Origin: Pedobacter schmidteae
GTDB taxonomy: Bacteria; Bacteroidota; Bacteroidia; Sphingobacteriales; Sphingobacteriaceae
DNA length: 64,000 nt
Direction of reading: 5' to 3'
Assembly (NCBI RefSeq): GCF_900564155.1
Contig: NZ_LS999839.1
Coordinates: 4,399,097-4,463,096, forward strand
Made by a program: the position numbers and the translations under genes. Position 1 is the first letter of the stretch. Each line of letters opens with the position of its first letter. Positions 62,051-64,000 of the stretch are shown piece by piece. The notes under the pieces are model-generated. The model was not told the DNA's origin. It did not search any database and saw only the letters and a list, made by a program, of their open reading frames with translations.

Positions 62051-63769
62051 TTAATTAAAAATACTGGAAGAGGATGTGATTTTTGTGTCTGCATATTTCC
62101 ATGACTGGTTAAAATCAGATTTAACACTTTGTGCATCACCCGGCTTTTTTTGCAGCATCAAAGCATTGTACAATCCAATCAGCGCCCAACCGTTTTTTTT
62201 CCATTTATGTAAGTCCTGTCTGTATATTTTTTCCGCTTCATTGTATTTTCCAGCTTTTATCAGCACGGTCCCCAGATGATGCCTTATCGAGAAAAACCAG
62301 TCTGGAGGCTCATTGTAGTTGAGATTATCTTCTATCGCAATTGCCTCATTCAATAAGGTAATACTTTCGCTTAAATGATTTTGTTTTGCGGCAATACCTG
62401 CACTTAAAACATGATCAGCAATCTTGGCCAGGTCGGCCGTGGTATTGATATCCCAAACCGTTAGTCGCTGTAAACTTGTGTCGACAGATAACGTACGTAA
62501 AACATTCGATTCTTTTTGCGCATTGATGATATCATTTTTACCCAAATAAGCTAATCCTCGTGCATAATGCCAAATGGCTTTAGGATAGATGAGGTCCTTA
62601 GGTGGGGTTGAAAAACTAAAGATACTATCCCACATGGCAAACTTAGTAGCAATGTAATAAGGGATAGTGTAATAGTGTTGCAATGTACCCCATTTTGGCT
62701 GGTCCATAATGTCAGTTGCCGTGTGTTTCTGTATTTCTTTTGCGGCCATCCATGCCAGTTTAGAATTCCCTTCCAAAGTAGCGGTGGCGGCCAGAAAATG
62801 ATAATTATGAGGAAAGTAGGCGAGTGGATAAACTCCTTGCGCATTGCAGGCCGTCGTATAAACGCTGTCTATAGCAATTGCGCGTAAGTTGGAAAGTGTA
62901 CCGAGGTGATAATCTCCTGTGTTAATGTAGATGTGCGAGGGCATATGCAATAAATGTCCGGATCCAGGCACCAGGGTCGACAGCAAGCTGGCACTCTCCA
63001 GCGCTTTTTCGGGAGTGGCAGAGGCTTCTAACGCATGAATATAGAAATGGTGTGCACCGGGATGCTTAGGATTGGACTGTATCAGGCGTTCCAATACCGT
63101 GATAAGTTCCGGTGTCCATGCCTTGGGCTTCTTTGTTTGTTTTTCATATAAGTCCCATGGATGTAAGTTCATCATTGACTCTGCGTATAGGGCACCTACG
63201 TCCGGATCAGTAGGGTATTGCGCATATACCTTTTTCATCGCCGCTGCATATGCTATGTCCAGATGTGTTCTGTCGGCAGGTGGGCGGGCTTCATATCGCG
63301 TTAACAAAGCATTAATCAGTGCGATTTCCATAGGGCTACAATTTCCGGAAAGGGATTGAGCCTTAATTGCTGCATCGTAGGCCCGTTGATAATTATCTTC
63401 TTCCATTCCACCATTATAGTTGGGTCCCAAAACGTAGGCATACCCCCAATAAGCCATTGCACAGTTCAAATCCAGACGCGTAGCTTCATAAAACGATCTG
63501 GCAGCCTCAGCATGATTAAATCCGTAAGCGAGCATCATTCCCTGGTTAAAATATTCCTTCGCTTCTTTGTTGGGCGTCGAAATTTTGAAACTAATACCAT
63601 CAAGACCTTTAAATAAAGGCGCCTTTTTCCCAGATGCATACCAGTCTTTGTCGGTGGTTTTTGTACCAGAACAGACGGCAACTTGCCCAGCCCGTTCTTT
63701 GGTCTTATTAGCATTGGTACAGGAAAGAAAGATGGTTGCGATAAACAGAGAGAGGAAAAATCTAGTCAT
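62051..63769 (-). CDS. TPR-repeat lipoprotein
   Basis: 572 residues from ATG 63769 (MTRFFLSLFIATIFLSCTN) with lipobox FLSC. TPR-type helix pairs are spread through the protein (EAKEYFNQGMMLAYGFNHAEAARSFYEA, KAIWHYARGLAYLGKNDI, SIRHHLGTVLIKAGKYNEAEKIY), plus a conserved GHLLHMPSHIYINTGDY block. Related proteins are common in Bacteroidota with unknown role. It is monocistronic. 63770-64000 is AT-rich and holds the promoter region, no gene seen. Confidence 0.8.
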   Translation of the reverse strand: MTRFFLSLFIATIFLSCTNANKTKERAGQVAVCSGTKTTDKDWYASGKKAPLFKGLDGISFKISTPNKEAKEYFNQGMMLAYGFNHAEAARSFYEATRLDLNCAMAYWGYAYVLGPNYNGGMEEDNYQRAYDAAIKAQSLSGNCSPMEIALINALLTRYEARPPADRTHLDIAYAAAMKKVYAQYPTDPDVGALYAESMMNLHPWDLYEKQTKKPKAWTPELITVLERLIQSNPKHPGAHHFYIHALEASATPEKALESASLLSTLVPGSGHLLHMPSHIYINTGDYHLGTLSNLRAIAIDSVYTTACNAQGVYPLAYFPHNYHFLAATATLEGNSKLAWMAAKEIQKHTATDIMDQPKWGTLQHYYTIPYYIATKFAMWDSIFSFSTPPKDLIYPKAIWHYARGLAYLGKNDIINAQKESNVLRTLSVDTSLQRLTVWDINTTADLAKIADHVLSAGIAAKQNHLSESITLLNEAIAIEDNLNYNEPPDWFFSIRHHLGTVLIKAGKYNEAEKIYRQDLHKWKKNGWALIGLYNALMLQKKPGDAQSVKSDFNQSWKYADTKITSSSSIFN

Positions 63770-64000
63770 AACAAACTTTTTAAACTTGTTGATTGATAAA
63801 TTTCTCGAACAGCAGTTCGGCAACCTAGCAGAGCGGCAGACTAAATAAGAAAATATTCAAATAAAAGCTTCTAAGTCCTTCTTTTATATAAAGATAAAAA
63901 ATATTAATCGGTTGCTGCAAGAAAATAGAGTTGCGGATAATATAATGAGTTGAAGCCTGGATGAAAAGCTCATATAGGGCTATCCTTCATATTTATGATA

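Overview
The window looks like a chromosomal segment of a Bacteroidota species, most likely a Sphingobacteriaceae member close to Pedobacter. The basis is two SusC/SusD outer-membrane systems, a FecR anti-sigma factor with an ECF sigma factor, DUF6266 and DUF6520 family proteins, TAnnTTTG-type promoter elements and low-to-moderate GC. The genus is inferred from family content, not from a marker-gene comparison.

Layout. 1-1524 (minus): a signalling operon of an FHA-like protein, a 32-residue membrane peptide and a PP2C phosphatase cut by the window edge, preceded by two hairpin repeats and a tandem-repeat spacer. 2088-8976: housekeeping genes for arginine/polyamine metabolism (arginine decarboxylase and a divergent arginase-family gene), argS, an AI-2E-type permease and mnmE. 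9341-20716: nutrient-uptake locus 1, in order FecR, SusC with STN domain, SusD, a DUF4843 lipoprotein, a PKD-like lipoprotein, a triple-thioredoxin-fold protein and a frameshifted ECF sigma factor. 20717-26986: a looser region with decayed small ORFs, a DUF5677 protein, a coupled pair with DUF6266, an excisionase-type HTH protein and two Crp/Fnr-like regulators. 27217-35454: locus 2, with MauE-like membrane protein, DUF6520 cysteine peptide and an anchored protein on plus, facing TlpA, SusD, SusC and a small secreted protein on minus. 35591-35724 holds a long interrupted hairpin resembling a 6S-type RNA.

35904-54876 is accessory DNA with the character of a defence island: an Rpn-like fragment, HTH proteins, a DUF2441-like protein, an XRE regulator followed by a reverse transcriptase and a one-base-overlapping nitrilase (a split form of the class 1 UG/DRT architecture), a ParB/sulfiredoxin-like protein, a DUF3945-like remnant, a 59-residue histone H1-like protein, a TfoX-N protein, a methyltransferase, a metallophosphoesterase with a degenerate STAND-like NTPase module and helical repeats, a PD-(D/E)XK nuclease, DUF2971, DUF4365 and a small membrane protein beside a proline-rich peptide. 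55288-64000 returns to ordinary genes: a GlxA-type regulator, a VOC protein, an SRPBCC protein, three cell-surface lipoproteins (Ig-like, unknown, ZU5-like), an alpha/beta hydrolase abutting a truncated hemerythrin-like gene, and a TPR lipoprotein.

The most promising undescribed systems are the split RT/nitrilase locus with candidate operators, the metallophosphoesterase/pseudo-STAND protein divergent from the nuclease, and the MauE/DUF6520-peptide/TlpA/SusCD locus. All functions are read from sequence motifs by eye; no database search was run.
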